Part shown: piece by piece, positions 1 through 11,385 of the stretch
Layout of the letters: the number at the start of each line of letters is the position of its first letter
Numbering within the stretch: position 1 is the stretch's first letter
Source of the DNA: Anopheles merus
Lineage: Eukaryota; Arthropoda; Insecta; Diptera; Culicidae
Length of the DNA: 64,000 nt
NCBI RefSeq assembly: GCF_017562075.2
Contig: NW_024427643.1
Location: 49,750-113,749 of the forward strand
Direction of reading: 5' to 3'
The notes under the pieces: model-generated
What the model was told of the DNA's origin: nothing
The model's database searches: none
Seen by the model: the letters and a program-made list of their open reading frames with translations, nothing else
Made by a program: the position numbers and the translations under genes

Positions 1-161
1 TTCCAACATCACCCCAAGTGTCCCCAATGCACTTGGAATGACTTTTGGACACCTTCCAACATCACCCCAAGTGTCTCCAATGCACTTGGAATGACTTTTG
101 GACACCTTCCAACATCACCCCAAGTGTCCCCAATGCACTTGAAATGACCTTGGAACACCTT
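1..161. repeat. Family A tract, truncated by the window edge
   Basis: These are 53-bp monomers belonging to a unit whose core lies left of the window. The tract ends with the usual boundary partial monomer immediately before the core at 162. The array therefore extends beyond the left edge. Confidence 0.93.
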
Positions 162-420
162 CGAAACTCATGAAAAAAGCAATTTGGACGAAAAAAACCT
201 CTAACTTTAAACGGCCATAACTTTTGAACCAGAAGAGATAGAGACATAATTTTTTCACCGTTGGAAAGGAAATTAAAAGTTGGGCAATACAAATTTTTTT
301 TATATTGAGCTCAGAGCAACGCAGGATCTGGTAAATGGCCTCTGAAGTGAAGGGTTTTTACCAACTTAAAAGAGAATCTTGATGTTTTTGGAACATGTGT
401 GTTGCTGTATGCATTGTCTT
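162..420 (+). repeat. Family A core, reference copy (haplotype alpha)
   Basis: This is the non-repetitive part of an A unit, from CGAAACTCATG to GCATTGTCTT. It starts with two A-tracts (173-178 and 191-197). A 29-bp segment (209-237) containing CGGCCATAACTTTTGAACC and a 36-bp segment (247-282) containing CACCGTTGGAAAGGAAA are shared with family B. A T-run leads into TATATTGAGCTC, followed by a segment around GGCCTCTGAAGTGAAGGG. Three A haplotypes exist. Alpha has TTGAGCTC, CTGGT and TACCAACTT. Beta has TTAAGCTC, CTAGT and TACGAACGT. Gamma is alpha-like but has TACGAACTT. The reverse strand is open for 76 codons here, which I do not regard as a gene. Confidence 0.93.
256..272 (+). other. CENP-B-box-like 17-mer in the conserved core (reference position)
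   Basis: The bases CACCGTTGGAAAGGAAA match the human CENP-B box at 12 of 17 positions as I recall that motif, including the nine-base run CGTTGGAAA. Several positions considered essential for CENP-B binding (the TT before CG, and most of CGGG) do not match. The same 17-mer occurs in nearly every A and B core (for example 49365-49381). A resemblance only; no binding is claimed. Confidence 0.35.
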
Positions 421-473
421 CAATGCACTTGGAATGACTTTGGGACACCTTTCAACATCACCCCAAGTGTCTC
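421..473 (+). repeat. Family A 53-bp monomer, reference copy
   Basis: This is one complete monomer, beginning CAATGCACTTGGAATGAC and ending CCCCAAGTGTCTC. Common variants are GGGACACC, GGGTCACC or TTGGACACC in the middle, CTTTCAACATC, CTTCTAACATC or CTTCCAACATC, and TGTCTC or TGTCCC at the end. Across the monomer junction the arms CCAAGTG (463-469) and CACTTGG (479-485) form a 7-bp dyad with a 9-nt spacer, repeated every 53 bp. The last partial monomer before each core is distinctive (usually GAAATGACCTTGGAACACC), which shows that whole units, not only monomers, were amplified. Confidence 0.95.
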
Positions 474-2699
474 CAATGCACTTGGAATGACTTTGGGTCA
501 CCTTCTAACATCACCCCAAGTGTCTCCAATGCACTTGGAATGACTTTGGGTCACCTTCCAACATCACCCCAAGTGTCCCCAATGCACTTGAAATGACTTT
601 GGGACACCTTCCAACATCACCCCAAGTGTCTCCAATGCACTTGGAATGACTTTTGGACACCTTCCAACATCACCCCAAGTGTGTCCAATGCACTTGGAAT
701 TACTTTGGGACACCATCCAACATCACCCCAAGTGTCTCCAATGCACTTGAAATGACTTTGGGACACCTTCCAACATCACCCCAAGTGTCTCCAATGCACT
801 TGGAATGACCTTGGAACACCTTCGAAACTCATGAAAAAAGCAATTTGGACGAAAAAAACCTCTAACTTTAAACGGCCATAACTTTTGAACCAGAAGAGAT
901 AGAGACATAATTTTTTCACCGTTGGAAAGGAAATTAAAAGTTGGGCAATACAAATTTTTTTTATATTAAGCTCAGAGCAACGCAGGATCTAGTAAATGGC
1001 CTCTGAAATGAAGGGTTTTTACGAACGTAAAAGAGAATCTTGATGTTTTTGGAACATGTGTGTTGCTGTATGCATTGTCTTCAATGCACTTGGAATGACT
1101 TTGGGTCACCTTCCAACATCACCCCAAGTGTCCCCAATGCACTTGAAATGACTTTGGGACACCTTCCAACATCACCCCAAGTGTCTTCAATGCACTTGGA
1201 ATGACTTTTGGACACCTTCCAACATCACCCCAAGTGTCCCCAATGCACTTGGAATGACTTTTGGACACCTTCCAACATCACCCCAAGTGTCTCCAATGCA
1301 CTTGGAATGACTTTTGGACACCTTCCAACATTACCCCAAGTGTCCCCAATGCACTTGAAATGACCTTGGAACACCTTCGAAACTCATGAAAAAAGCAATT
1401 TGGACGAAAAAAACCTCTAACTTTAAACGGCCATAACTTTTGAACCAGAAGAGATAGAGACATAATTTTTTCACCGTTGGAAAGGAAATTAAAAGTTGGG
1501 CAATAAAAATTTTTTTTATATTGAGCTCAGAGCAACGCAGGATCTGGTAAATGGCCTCTGAAGTGAAGGGTTTTTACCAACTTAAAAGAGAATCTTGATG
1601 TTTTTGGAACATGTGTGTTGCTGTATGCATTGTCTTCAATGCACTTGGAATGACTTTGGGACACCTTTCAACATCACCCCAAGTGTCTCCAATGCACTTG
1701 GAATGACTTTGGGTCACCTTCTAACATCACCCCAAGTGTCTCCAATGCACTTGGAATGACTTTGGGTCACCTTCCAACATCACCCCAAGTGTCCCCAATG
1801 CACTTGAAATGACTTTGGGACACCTTCCAACATCACCCCAAGTGTCTCCAATGCACTTGGAATGACTTTGGGACACCTTTCAACATCACCCCAAGTGTCT
1901 CCAATGCACTTGGAATGACTTTGGGTCACCTTCCAACATCACCCCAAGTGTCCCCAATGCACTTGGAATGACTTTGGGACACCTTCCAACATCACCCCAA
2001 GTGTCCCCAATGCACTTGGAATGACTTTTGGACACCTTCCAACATCACCCCAAGTGTCTCCAATGCACTTGGAATGACTTTTGGACACCTTCCAACATCA
2101 CCCCAAGTGTCCCCAATGCACTTGAAATGACCTTGGAACACCTTCGAAATTCATGAAAAAAGCAATTTGGACGAAAAAAACCTCTAACTTTAAACGGCCA
2201 TAACTTTTGAACCAGAAGAGATAGAGACATAATTTTTTCACCGTTGGAAAGGAAATTAAAAGTTGGGCAATACAAATTTTTTTTATATTGAGCTCAGAGC
2301 AACGCAGGATCTGGTAAATGGCCTCTGAAGTGAAGGGTTTTTACCAACTTAAAAGAGAATCTTGATGTTTTTGGAACATGTGTGTTGCTGTATGCATTGT
2401 CTTCAATGCACTTGGAATGACTTTGGGACACCTTTCAACATCACCCCAAGTGTCTCCAATGCACTTGGAATGACTTTGGGTCACCTTCTAACATCACCCC
2501 AAGTGTCTCCAATGCACTTGGAATGACTTTGGGTCACCTTCCAACATCACCCCAAGTGTCCCCAATGCACTTGAAATGACTTTGGGACACCTTCCAACAT
2601 CACCCCAAGTGTCTCCAATGCACTTGGAATGACTTTTGGACACCTTCCAACATCACCCCAAGTGTCCCCAATGCACTTGAAATGACCTTGGAACACCTT

Positions 2700-3938
2700 C
2701 GAAACTCATGAAAAAAGCAATTTGGACGAAAAAAACCTCTAACTTTAAACGGCCATAACTTTTGAACCAGAAGAGATAGAGACATAATTTTTTCACCGTT
2801 GGAAAGGAAATTAAAAGTTGGGCAATACAAATTTTTTTTATATTAAGCTCAGAGCAACGCAGGATCTAGTAAATGGCCTCTGAAATGAAGGGTTTTTACG
2901 AACGTAAAAGAGAATCTTGATGTTTTTGGAACATGTGTGTTGCTGTATGCATTGTCTCCAATGCACTTGGAATGACTTTGGGACACCTTTCAACATCACC
3001 CCAAGTGTCCCCAATGCACTTGAAATGACTTTGGAACACCTTCGAAACTCATGAAAAAAGCAATTTGGACGAAAAAAACCTCTAACTTTAAACGGCCATA
3101 ACTTTTGAACCAGAGAGATAGAGACATAATTTTTCACCGTTGGAAAGGAAATTAAAAGTTGGGCAATACAAATTTTTTTTATATTAAGCTCAGAGCAACG
3201 CAGGATCTAGTAAATGGCCTCTGAAATGAAGGGTTTTTACGAACGTAAAAGAGAATCTTGATGTTTTTGGAACATGTGTGTTGCTGTATGCATTGTCTCC
3301 AATGCACTTGGAATGACTTTGGGTCACCTTCCAACATCACCCCAAGTGTCCCCAATGCACTTGAAATGACTTTGGAACACCTTCGAAACTCATGAAAAAA
3401 GCAATTTGGACGAAAAAAACCTCTAACTTTAAACGGCCATAACTTTTGAACCAGAAGAGATAGAGACATAATTTTTTCACCGTTGGAAAGGAAATTAAAA
3501 GTTGGGCAATACAAATTTTTTTTATATTAAGCTCAGAGCAACGCAGGATCTAGTAAATGGCCTCTGAAATGAAGGGTTTTTACGAACGTAAAAGAGAATC
3601 TTGATGTTTTTGGAACATGTGTGTTGCTGTATGCATTGTCTCCAATGCACTTGGAATGACTTTGGGACACCTTTCAACATCACCCCAAGTGTCTCCAATG
3701 CACTTGGAATGACTTTGGGTCACCTTCTAACATCACCCCAAGTGTCTCCAATGCACTTGGAATGACTTTGGGTCACCTTCCAACATCACCCCAAGTGTCC
3801 CCAATGCACTTGAAATGACTTTGGGACACCTTCCAACATCACCCCAAGTGTCTCCAATGCACTTGGAATGACTTTTGGACACCTTCCAACATCACCCCAA
3901 GTGTCCCCAATGCACTTGAAATGACCTTGGAACACCTT
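2700..3938. repeat. Family A block with minimal one-monomer units
   Basis: Cores start at 2700, 3043 and 3384, all haplotype beta. The first two units are only 343 and 341 bp and carry a single full monomer plus the 31-bp boundary partial. They are the only such units in the array. The core at 3043 has two 1-base deletions, in CCAGAGAGATAG and in the following T-run. The third unit returns to 555 bp. The tight packing lengthens chance reverse-strand open frames to 99 and 111 codons; I call neither a gene. Confidence 0.88.
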
Positions 3939-6900
3939 CGAAACTCATGAAAAAAGCAATTTGGACGAAAAAAACCTCTAACTTTAAACGGCCATAACTT
4001 TTGAACCAGAAGAGATAGAGACATAATTTTTTCACCGTTGGAAAGGAAATTAAAAGTTGGGCAATACAAATTTTTTTTATATTGAGCTCAGAGCAACGCA
4101 GGATCTGGTAAATGGCCTCTGAAGTGAAGGGTTTTTACGAACTTAAAAGAGAATCTTGATGTTTTTGGAACATGTGTGTTGCTGTATGCATTGTCTTCAA
4201 TGCACTTGGAATGACTTTGGGACACCTTTCAACATCACCCCAAGTGTCTCCAATGCACTTGGAATGACTTTGGGACACCTTCCAACATCACCCCAAGTGT
4301 CTCCAATGCACTTGGAATGACTTTGGGACACCTTCCAACATCACCCCAAGTGTCCCCAATGCACTTGAAATGACTTTGGGACACCTTCCAACATCACCCC
4401 AAGTGTCTCCAATGCACTTGGAATGACTTTTGGACACCTTCCAACATCACCCCAAGTGTCCCCAATGCACTTGGAATGACTTTTGGACACCTTCCAACAT
4501 CACCCCAAGTGTCTCCAATGCACTTGGAATGACTTTTGGACACCTTCCAACATTACCCCAAGTGTCCCCAATGCACTTGAAATGACCTTGGAACACCTTC
4601 GAAACTCATGAAAAAAGCAATTTGGACGAAAAAAACCTCTAACTTTAAACGGCCATAACTTTTGAACCAGAAGAGATAGAGACATAATTTTTTCACCGTT
4701 GGAAAGGAAATTAAAAGTTGGGCAATACAAATTTTTTTATATTGAGCTCAGAGCAACGCAGGATCTGGTAAATGGCCTCTGAAGTGAAGGGTTTTTACCA
4801 ACTTAAAAGAGAATCTTGATGTTTTTGGAACATGTGTGTTGCTGTATGCATTGTCTTCAATGCACTTGGAATGACTTTGGGACACCTTCCAACATCACCC
4901 CAAGTGTCTCCAATGCACTTGGAATGACTTTGGGTCACCTTCCAACATCACCCCAAGTGTCCCCAATGCACTTGAAATGACTTTGGGACACCTTCCAACA
5001 TCACCCCAAGTGTCTCCAATGCACTTGGAATGACTTTTGGACACCTTCCAACATCACCCCAAGTGTCCCCAATGCACTTGGAATGACTTTTGGACACCTT
5101 CCAACATCACCCCAAGTGTCTCCAATGCACTTGGAATGACTTTTGGACACCTTCCAACATTACCCCAAGTGTCCCCAATGCACTTGAAATGACCTTGGAA
5201 CACCTTCGAAACTCATGAAAAAAGCAATTTGGACGAAAAAAACCTCTAACTTTAAACGGCCATAACTTTTGAACCAGAAAAGATAGAGACATAATTTTTT
5301 CACCGTTGGAAAGGAAATTAAAAGTTGGGCAATACAAATTTTTTTATATTGAGCTCAGAGCAACGCAGGATCTGGTAAATGGCCTCTGAAGTGAAGGGTT
5401 TTTACCAACTTAAAAGAGAATCTTGATGTTTTTGGAACATGTGTGTTGCTGTATGCATTGTCTTCAATGCACTTGGAATGACTTTGGGACACCTTTCAAC
5501 ATCACCCCAAGTGTCTCCAATGCACTTGGAATGACTTTGGGTCACCTTCTAACATCACCCCAAGTGTCTCCAATGCACTTGGAATGACTTTGGGTCACCT
5601 TCCAACATCACCCCAAGTGTCCCCAATGCACTTGAAATGACTTTGGGACACCTTCCAACATCACCCCAAGTGTCTCCAATGCACTTGGAATGACTTTTGG
5701 ACACCTTCCAACATCACCCCAAGTGTCCCCAATGCACTTGAAATGACCTTGGAACACCTTCGAAACTCATGAAAAAAGCAATTTGGACGAAAAAAACCTC
5801 TAACTTTAAACGGCCATAACTTTTGAACCAGAAGAGATAGAGACATAATTTTTTCACCGTTGGAAAGGAAATTAAAAGTTGGGCAATACAAATTTTTTTA
5901 TATTGAGCTCAGAGCAACGCAGGATCTGGTAAATGGCCTCTGAAGTGAAGGGTTTTTACGAACTTAAAAGAGAATCTTGATGTTTTTGGAACATGTGTGT
6001 TGCTGTATGCATTGTCTTCAATGCACTTGGAATGACTTTGGGTCACCTTCCAACATCACCCCAAGTGTCCCCAATGCACTTGGAATTATTTTGGGACACC
6101 TTCCAACATCACCCCAAGTGTCTCCAATGCACTTGGAATGACTTTGGGTCACCTTCCAACATCACCCCAAGTGTCCCCAATGCACTTGAAATGACTTTGG
6201 GACACCTTCCAACATCACCCCAAGTGTCTCCAATGCACTTGGAATGACTTTTGGACACCTTCCAACATCACCCCAAGTGTCCCCAATGCACTTGGAATGA
6301 CTTTTGGACACCTTCCAACATCACCCCAAGTGTCTCCAATGCACTTGGAATGACTTTTGGACACCTTCCAACATTACCCCAAGTGTCCCCAATGCACTTG
6401 AAATGACCTTGGAACACCTTCGAAACTCATGAAAAAAGCAATTTGGACGAAAAAAACCTCTAACTTTAAACGGCCATAACTTTTGAACCAGAAGAGATAG
6501 AGACATAATTTTTTCACCGTTGGAAAGGAAATTAAAAGTTGGGCAATACAAATTTTTTTATATTGAGCTCAGAGCAACGCAGGATCTGGTAAATGGCCTC
6601 TGAAGTGAAGGGTTTTTACCAACTTAAAAGAGAATCTTGATGTTTTTGGAACATGTGTGTTGCTGTATGCATTGTCTTCAATGCACTTGGAATGACTTTG
6701 GGACACCTTCCAACATCACCCCAAGTGTCTCCAATGCACTTGGAATGACTTTGGGTCACCTTCCAACATCACCCCAAGTGTCCCCAATGCACTTGAAATG
6801 ACTTTGGGACACCTTCCAACATCACCCCAAGTGTCTCCAATGCACTTGGAATGACTTTTGGACACCTTCCAACATCACCCCAAGTGTCCCCAATGCACTT

Positions 6901-8295
6901 GGAATGACTTTTGGACACCTTCCAACATCACCCCAAGTGTCTCCAATGCACTTGGAATGACTTTGGGTCACCTTCCAACATCACCCCAAGTGTCCCCAAT
7001 GCACTTGAAATGACTTTGGGACACCTTCCAACATCACCCCAAGTGTCTCCAATGCACTTGGAATGACTTTTGGACACCTTCCAACATTACCCCAAGTGTC
7101 CCCAATGCACTTGAAATGACCTTGGAACACCTTCGAAACTCATGAAAAAAGCAATTTGGACGAAAAAAACCTCTAACTTTAAACGGCCATAACTTTTGAA
7201 CCAGAAGAGATAGAGACATAATTTTTTCACCGTTGGAAAGGAAATTAAAAGTTGGGCAATACAATTTTTTTTATATTGAGCTCAGAGCAACGCAGGATCT
7301 GGTAAATGGCCTCTGAAGTGAAGGGTTTTTACCAACTTAAAAGAGAATCTTGATGTTTTTGGAACATGTGTGTTGCTGTATGCATTGTCTTCAATGCACT
7401 TGGAATGACTTTGGGTCACCTTCCAACATCACCCCAAGTGTCCCCAATGCACTTGAAATGACTTTGGGACACCTTCCAACATCACCCCAAGTGTCTTCAA
7501 TGCACTTGGAATGACTTTTGGACACCTTCCAACATCACCCCAAGTGTCCCCAATGCACTTGGAATGACTTTTGGACACCTTCCAACATCACCCCAAGTGT
7601 CTCCAATGCACTTGGAATGACTTTTGGACACCTTCCAACATTACCCCAAGTGTCCCCAATGCACTTGAAATGACCTTGGAACACCTTCGAAACTCATGAA
7701 AAAAGCAATTTGGACGAAAAAAACCTCTAACTTTAAACGGCCATAACTTTTGAACCAGAAGAGATAGAGACATAATTTTTTCACCGTTGGAAAGGAAATT
7801 AAAAGTTGGGCAATAAAAATTTTTTTTATATTGAGCTCAGAGCAACGCAGGATCTGGTAAATGGCCTCTGAAGTGAAGGGTTTTTACCAACTTAAAAGAG
7901 AATCTTGATGTTTTTGGAACATGTGTGTTGCTGTATGCATTGTCTTCAATGCACTTGGAATGACTTTGGGACACCTTTCAACATCACCCCAAGTGTCTCC
8001 AATGCACTTGGAATGACTTTGGGTCACCTTCCAACATCACCCCAAGTGTCCCCAATGCACTTGAAATGACTTTGGGACACCTTCCAACATCACCCCAAGT
8101 GTCTCCAATGCACTTGGAATGACTTTTGGACACCTTCCAACATCACCCCAAGTGTCCCCAATGCACTTGGAATGACTTTTGGACACCTTCCAACATCACC
8201 CCAAGTGTCTCCAATGCACTTGGAATGACTTTTGGACACCTTCCAACATTACCCCAAGTGTCCCCAATGCACTTGAAATGACCTTGGAACACCTT
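3939..8295. repeat. Family A block with mixed unit lengths
   Basis: Cores start at 3939, 4600, 5207, 5761, 6421, 7134 and 7688. The spacings are 661, 607, 554, 660, 713, 554 and 608. Only the 5761 unit carries the gamma-linked GGAATTATTTT monomer (near 6083). The core at 7688 has the AATAAAAATT variant also seen at 1378, 9510 and 12602. The block shows no clear regular higher-order period. Confidence 0.87.
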
Positions 8296-11200
8296 CGAAA
8301 CTCATGAAAAAAGCAATTTGGACGAAAAAAACCTCTAACTTTAAACGGCCATAACTTTTGAACCAGAAGAGATAGAGACATAATTTTTTCACCGTTGGAA
8401 AGGAAATTAAAAGTTGGGCAATACAATTTTTTTTATATTGAGCTCAGAGCAACGCAGGATCTGGTAAATGGCCTCTGAAGTGAAGGGTTTTTACCAACTT
8501 AAAAGAGAATCTTGATGTTTTTGGAACATGTGTGTTGCTGTATGCATTGTCTTCAATGCACTTGGAATGACTTTGGGACACCTTTCAACATCACCCCAAG
8601 TGTCTCCAATGCACTTGGAATGACTTTGGGTCACCTTCTAACATCACCCCAAGTGTCTCCAATGCACTTGGAATGACTTTGGGTCACCTTCCAACATCAC
8701 CCCAAGTGTCCCCAATGCACTTGAAATGACTTTGGGACACCTTCCAACATCACCCCAAGTGTCTCCAATGCACTTGGAATGACTTTTGGACACCTTCCAA
8801 CATCACCCCAAGTGTGTCCAATGCACTTGGAATTACTTTGGGACACCATCCAACATCACCCCAAGTGTCTCCAATGCACTTGAAATGACTTTGGGACACC
8901 TTCCAACATCACCCCAAGTGTCTCCAATGCACTTGGAATGACCTTGGAACACCTTCGAAACTCATGAAAAAAGCAATTTGGACGAAAAAAACCTCTAACT
9001 TTAAACGGCCATAACTTTTGAACCAGAAGAGATAGAGACATAATTTTTTCACCGTTGGAAAGGAAATTAAAAGTTGGGCAATACAAATTTTTTTATATTA
9101 AGCTCAGAGCAACGCAGGATCTAGTAAATGGCCTCTGAAATGAAGGGTTTTTACGAACGTAAAAGAGAATCTTGATGTTTTTGGAACATGTGTGTTGCTG
9201 TATGCATTGTCTTCAATGCACTTGGAATGACTTTGGGTCACCTTCCAACATCACCCCAAGTGTCCCCAATGCACTTGAAATGACTTTGGGACACCTTCCA
9301 ACATCACCCCAAGTGTCTTCAATGCACTTGGAATGACTTTTGGACACCTTCCAACATCACCCCAAGTGTCCCCAATGCACTTGGAATGACTTTTGGACAC
9401 CTTCCAACATCACCCCAAGTGTCTCCAATGCACTTGGAATGACTTTTGGACACCTTCCAACATTACCCCAAGTGTCCCCAATGCACTTGAAATGACCTTG
9501 GAACACCTTCGAAACTCATGAAAAAAGCAATTTGGACGAAAAAAACCTCTAACTTTAAACGGCCATAACTTTTGAACCAGAAGAGATAGAGACATAATTT
9601 TTTCACCGTTGGAAAGGAAATTAAAAGTTGGGCAATAAAATTTTTTTTATATTGAGCTCAGAGCAACGCAGGATCTGGTAAATGGCCTCTGAAGTGAAGG
9701 GTTTTTACCAACTTAAAAGAGAATCTTGATGTTTTTGGAACATGTGTGTTGCTGTATGCATTGTCTTCAATGCACTTGGAATGACTTTGGGACACCTTTC
9801 AACATCACCCCAAGTGTCTCCAATGCACTTGGAATGACTTTGGGTCACCTTCTAACATCACCCCAAGTGTCTCCAATGCACTTGGAATGACTTTGGGTCA
9901 CCTTCCAACATCACCCCAAGTGTCCCCAATGCACTTGAAATGACTTTGGGACACCTTCCAACATCACCCCAAGTGTCTCCAATGCACTTGGAATGACTTT
10001 GGGACACCTTTCAACATCACCCCAAGTGTCTCCAATGCACTTGGAATGACTTTGGGTCACCTTCCAACATCACCCCAAGTGTCCCCAATGCACTTGGAAT
10101 GACTTTGGGACACCTTCCAACATCACCCCAAGTGTCCCCAATGCACTTGGAATGACTTTTGGACACCTTCCAACATCACCCCAAGTGTCTCCAATGCACT
10201 TGGAATGACTTTTGGACACCTTCCAACATCACCCCAAGTGTCCCCAATGCACTTGAAATGACCTTGGAACACCTTCGAAATTCATGAAAAAAGCAATTTG
10301 GACGAAAAAAACCTCTAACTTTAAACGGCCATAACTTTTGAACCAGAAGAGATAGAGACATAATTTTTTCACCGTTGGAAAGGAAATTAAAAGTTGGGCA
10401 ATACAAATTTTTTTTATATTGAGCTCAGAGCAACGCAGGATCTGGTAAATGGCCTCTGAAGTGAAGGGTTTTTACCAACTTAAAAGAGAATCTTGATGTT
10501 TTTGGAACATGTGTGTTGCTGTATGCATTGTCTTCAATGCACTTGGAATGACTTTGGGACACCTTTCAACATCACCCCAAGTGTCTCCAATGCACTTGGA
10601 ATGACTTTGGGTCACCTTCTAACATCACCCCAAGTGTCTCCAATGCACTTGGAATGACTTTGGGTCACCTTCCAACATCACCCCAAGTGTCCCCAATGCA
10701 CTTGAAATGACTTTGGGACACCTTCCAACATCACCCCAAGTGTCTCCAATGCACTTGGAATGACTTTTGGACACCTTCCAACATCACCCCAAGTGTCCCC
10801 AATGCACTTGAAATGACCTTGGAACACCTTCGAAACTCATGAAAAAAGCAATTTGGACGAAAAAAACCTCTAACTTTAAACGGCCATAACTTTTGAACCA
10901 GAAGAGATAGAGACATAATTTTTTCACCGTTGGAAAGGAAATTAAAAGTTGGGCAATACAAATTTTTTTTATATTAAGCTCAGAGCAACGCAGGATCTAG
11001 TAAATGGCCTCTGAAATGAAGGGTTTTTACGAACGTAAAAGAGAATCTTGATGTTTTTGGAACATGTGTGTTGCTGTATGCATTGTCTCCAATGCACTTG
11101 GAATGACTTTGGGACACCTTTCAACATCACCCCAAGTGTCTCCAATGCACTTGGAATGACTTTGGGTCACCTTCCAACATCACCCCAAGTGTCCCCAATG

Positions 11201-11385
11201 CACTTGGAATGACTTTGGGACACCTTCCAACATCACCCCAAGTGTCCCCAATGCACTTGGAATGACTTTTGGACACCTTCCAACATCACCCCAAGTGTCT
11301 CCAATGCACTTGGAATGACTTTTGGACACCTTCCAACATCACCCCAAGTGTCCCCAATGCACTTGAAATGACCTTGGAACACCTT
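8296..11385. repeat. 3.09-kb five-unit higher-order repeat, copy 1
   Basis: Cores start at 8296, 8956, 9510, 10276 and 10831, with spacings 660, 554, 766, 555 and 555. Shared markers are a GTGTGTCCAATGC monomer with an ACACCATCC junction near 8815-8850, a beta core at 8956, AATAAAATT at 9510, CGAAATTCATG at 10276 and a beta core at 10831. The next 3.09 kb repeats this series directly. Confidence 0.9.

Larger units (their letters stand above)
162..2699. repeat. Family A block: units 661, 555, 767, 555 (older copy of the 3.09-kb block)
   Basis: Cores start at 162, 823, 1378 and 2145, with tracts of 7, 5, 9 and 5 monomers. The same order and private variants recur at 8296-11385 and 11386-14478. 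The core at 823 is haplotype beta, and the core at 1378 has AATAAAAATT instead of AATACAAATT. The core at 2145 reads CGAAATTCATG instead of CGAAACTCATG, a change seen elsewhere only at 10276 and 13369. Confidence 0.88.

Noticed and set aside
62..292. 76-codon reverse-strand open frame across the A core, present in most of the 82 units
   Set aside because: It runs from the tract into the core, and its length and start vary with single substitutions (61, 76, 99, 111 codons). The protein has no recognisable domain, and conservation follows the DNA repeat, not codon positions.
283..310. T-run plus TATATT as a promoter TATA box
   Set aside because: It is AT-rich and repeated in every A core, but there is no downstream gene, no initiator and no equivalent in family B.
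421..822. CRISPR-like direct repeats
   Set aside because: The 53-bp copies abut with no unique spacers, there are no cas genes, and the higher-order structure is that of a eukaryotic satellite.
5993..6247. 84-codon forward open frame, 17 copies (one of 110 codons)
   Set aside because: It is simply the translation of core end plus monomers in gamma units. 53 bp is not a multiple of three, so the same monomer is read in shifting frames; this is not protein-like.
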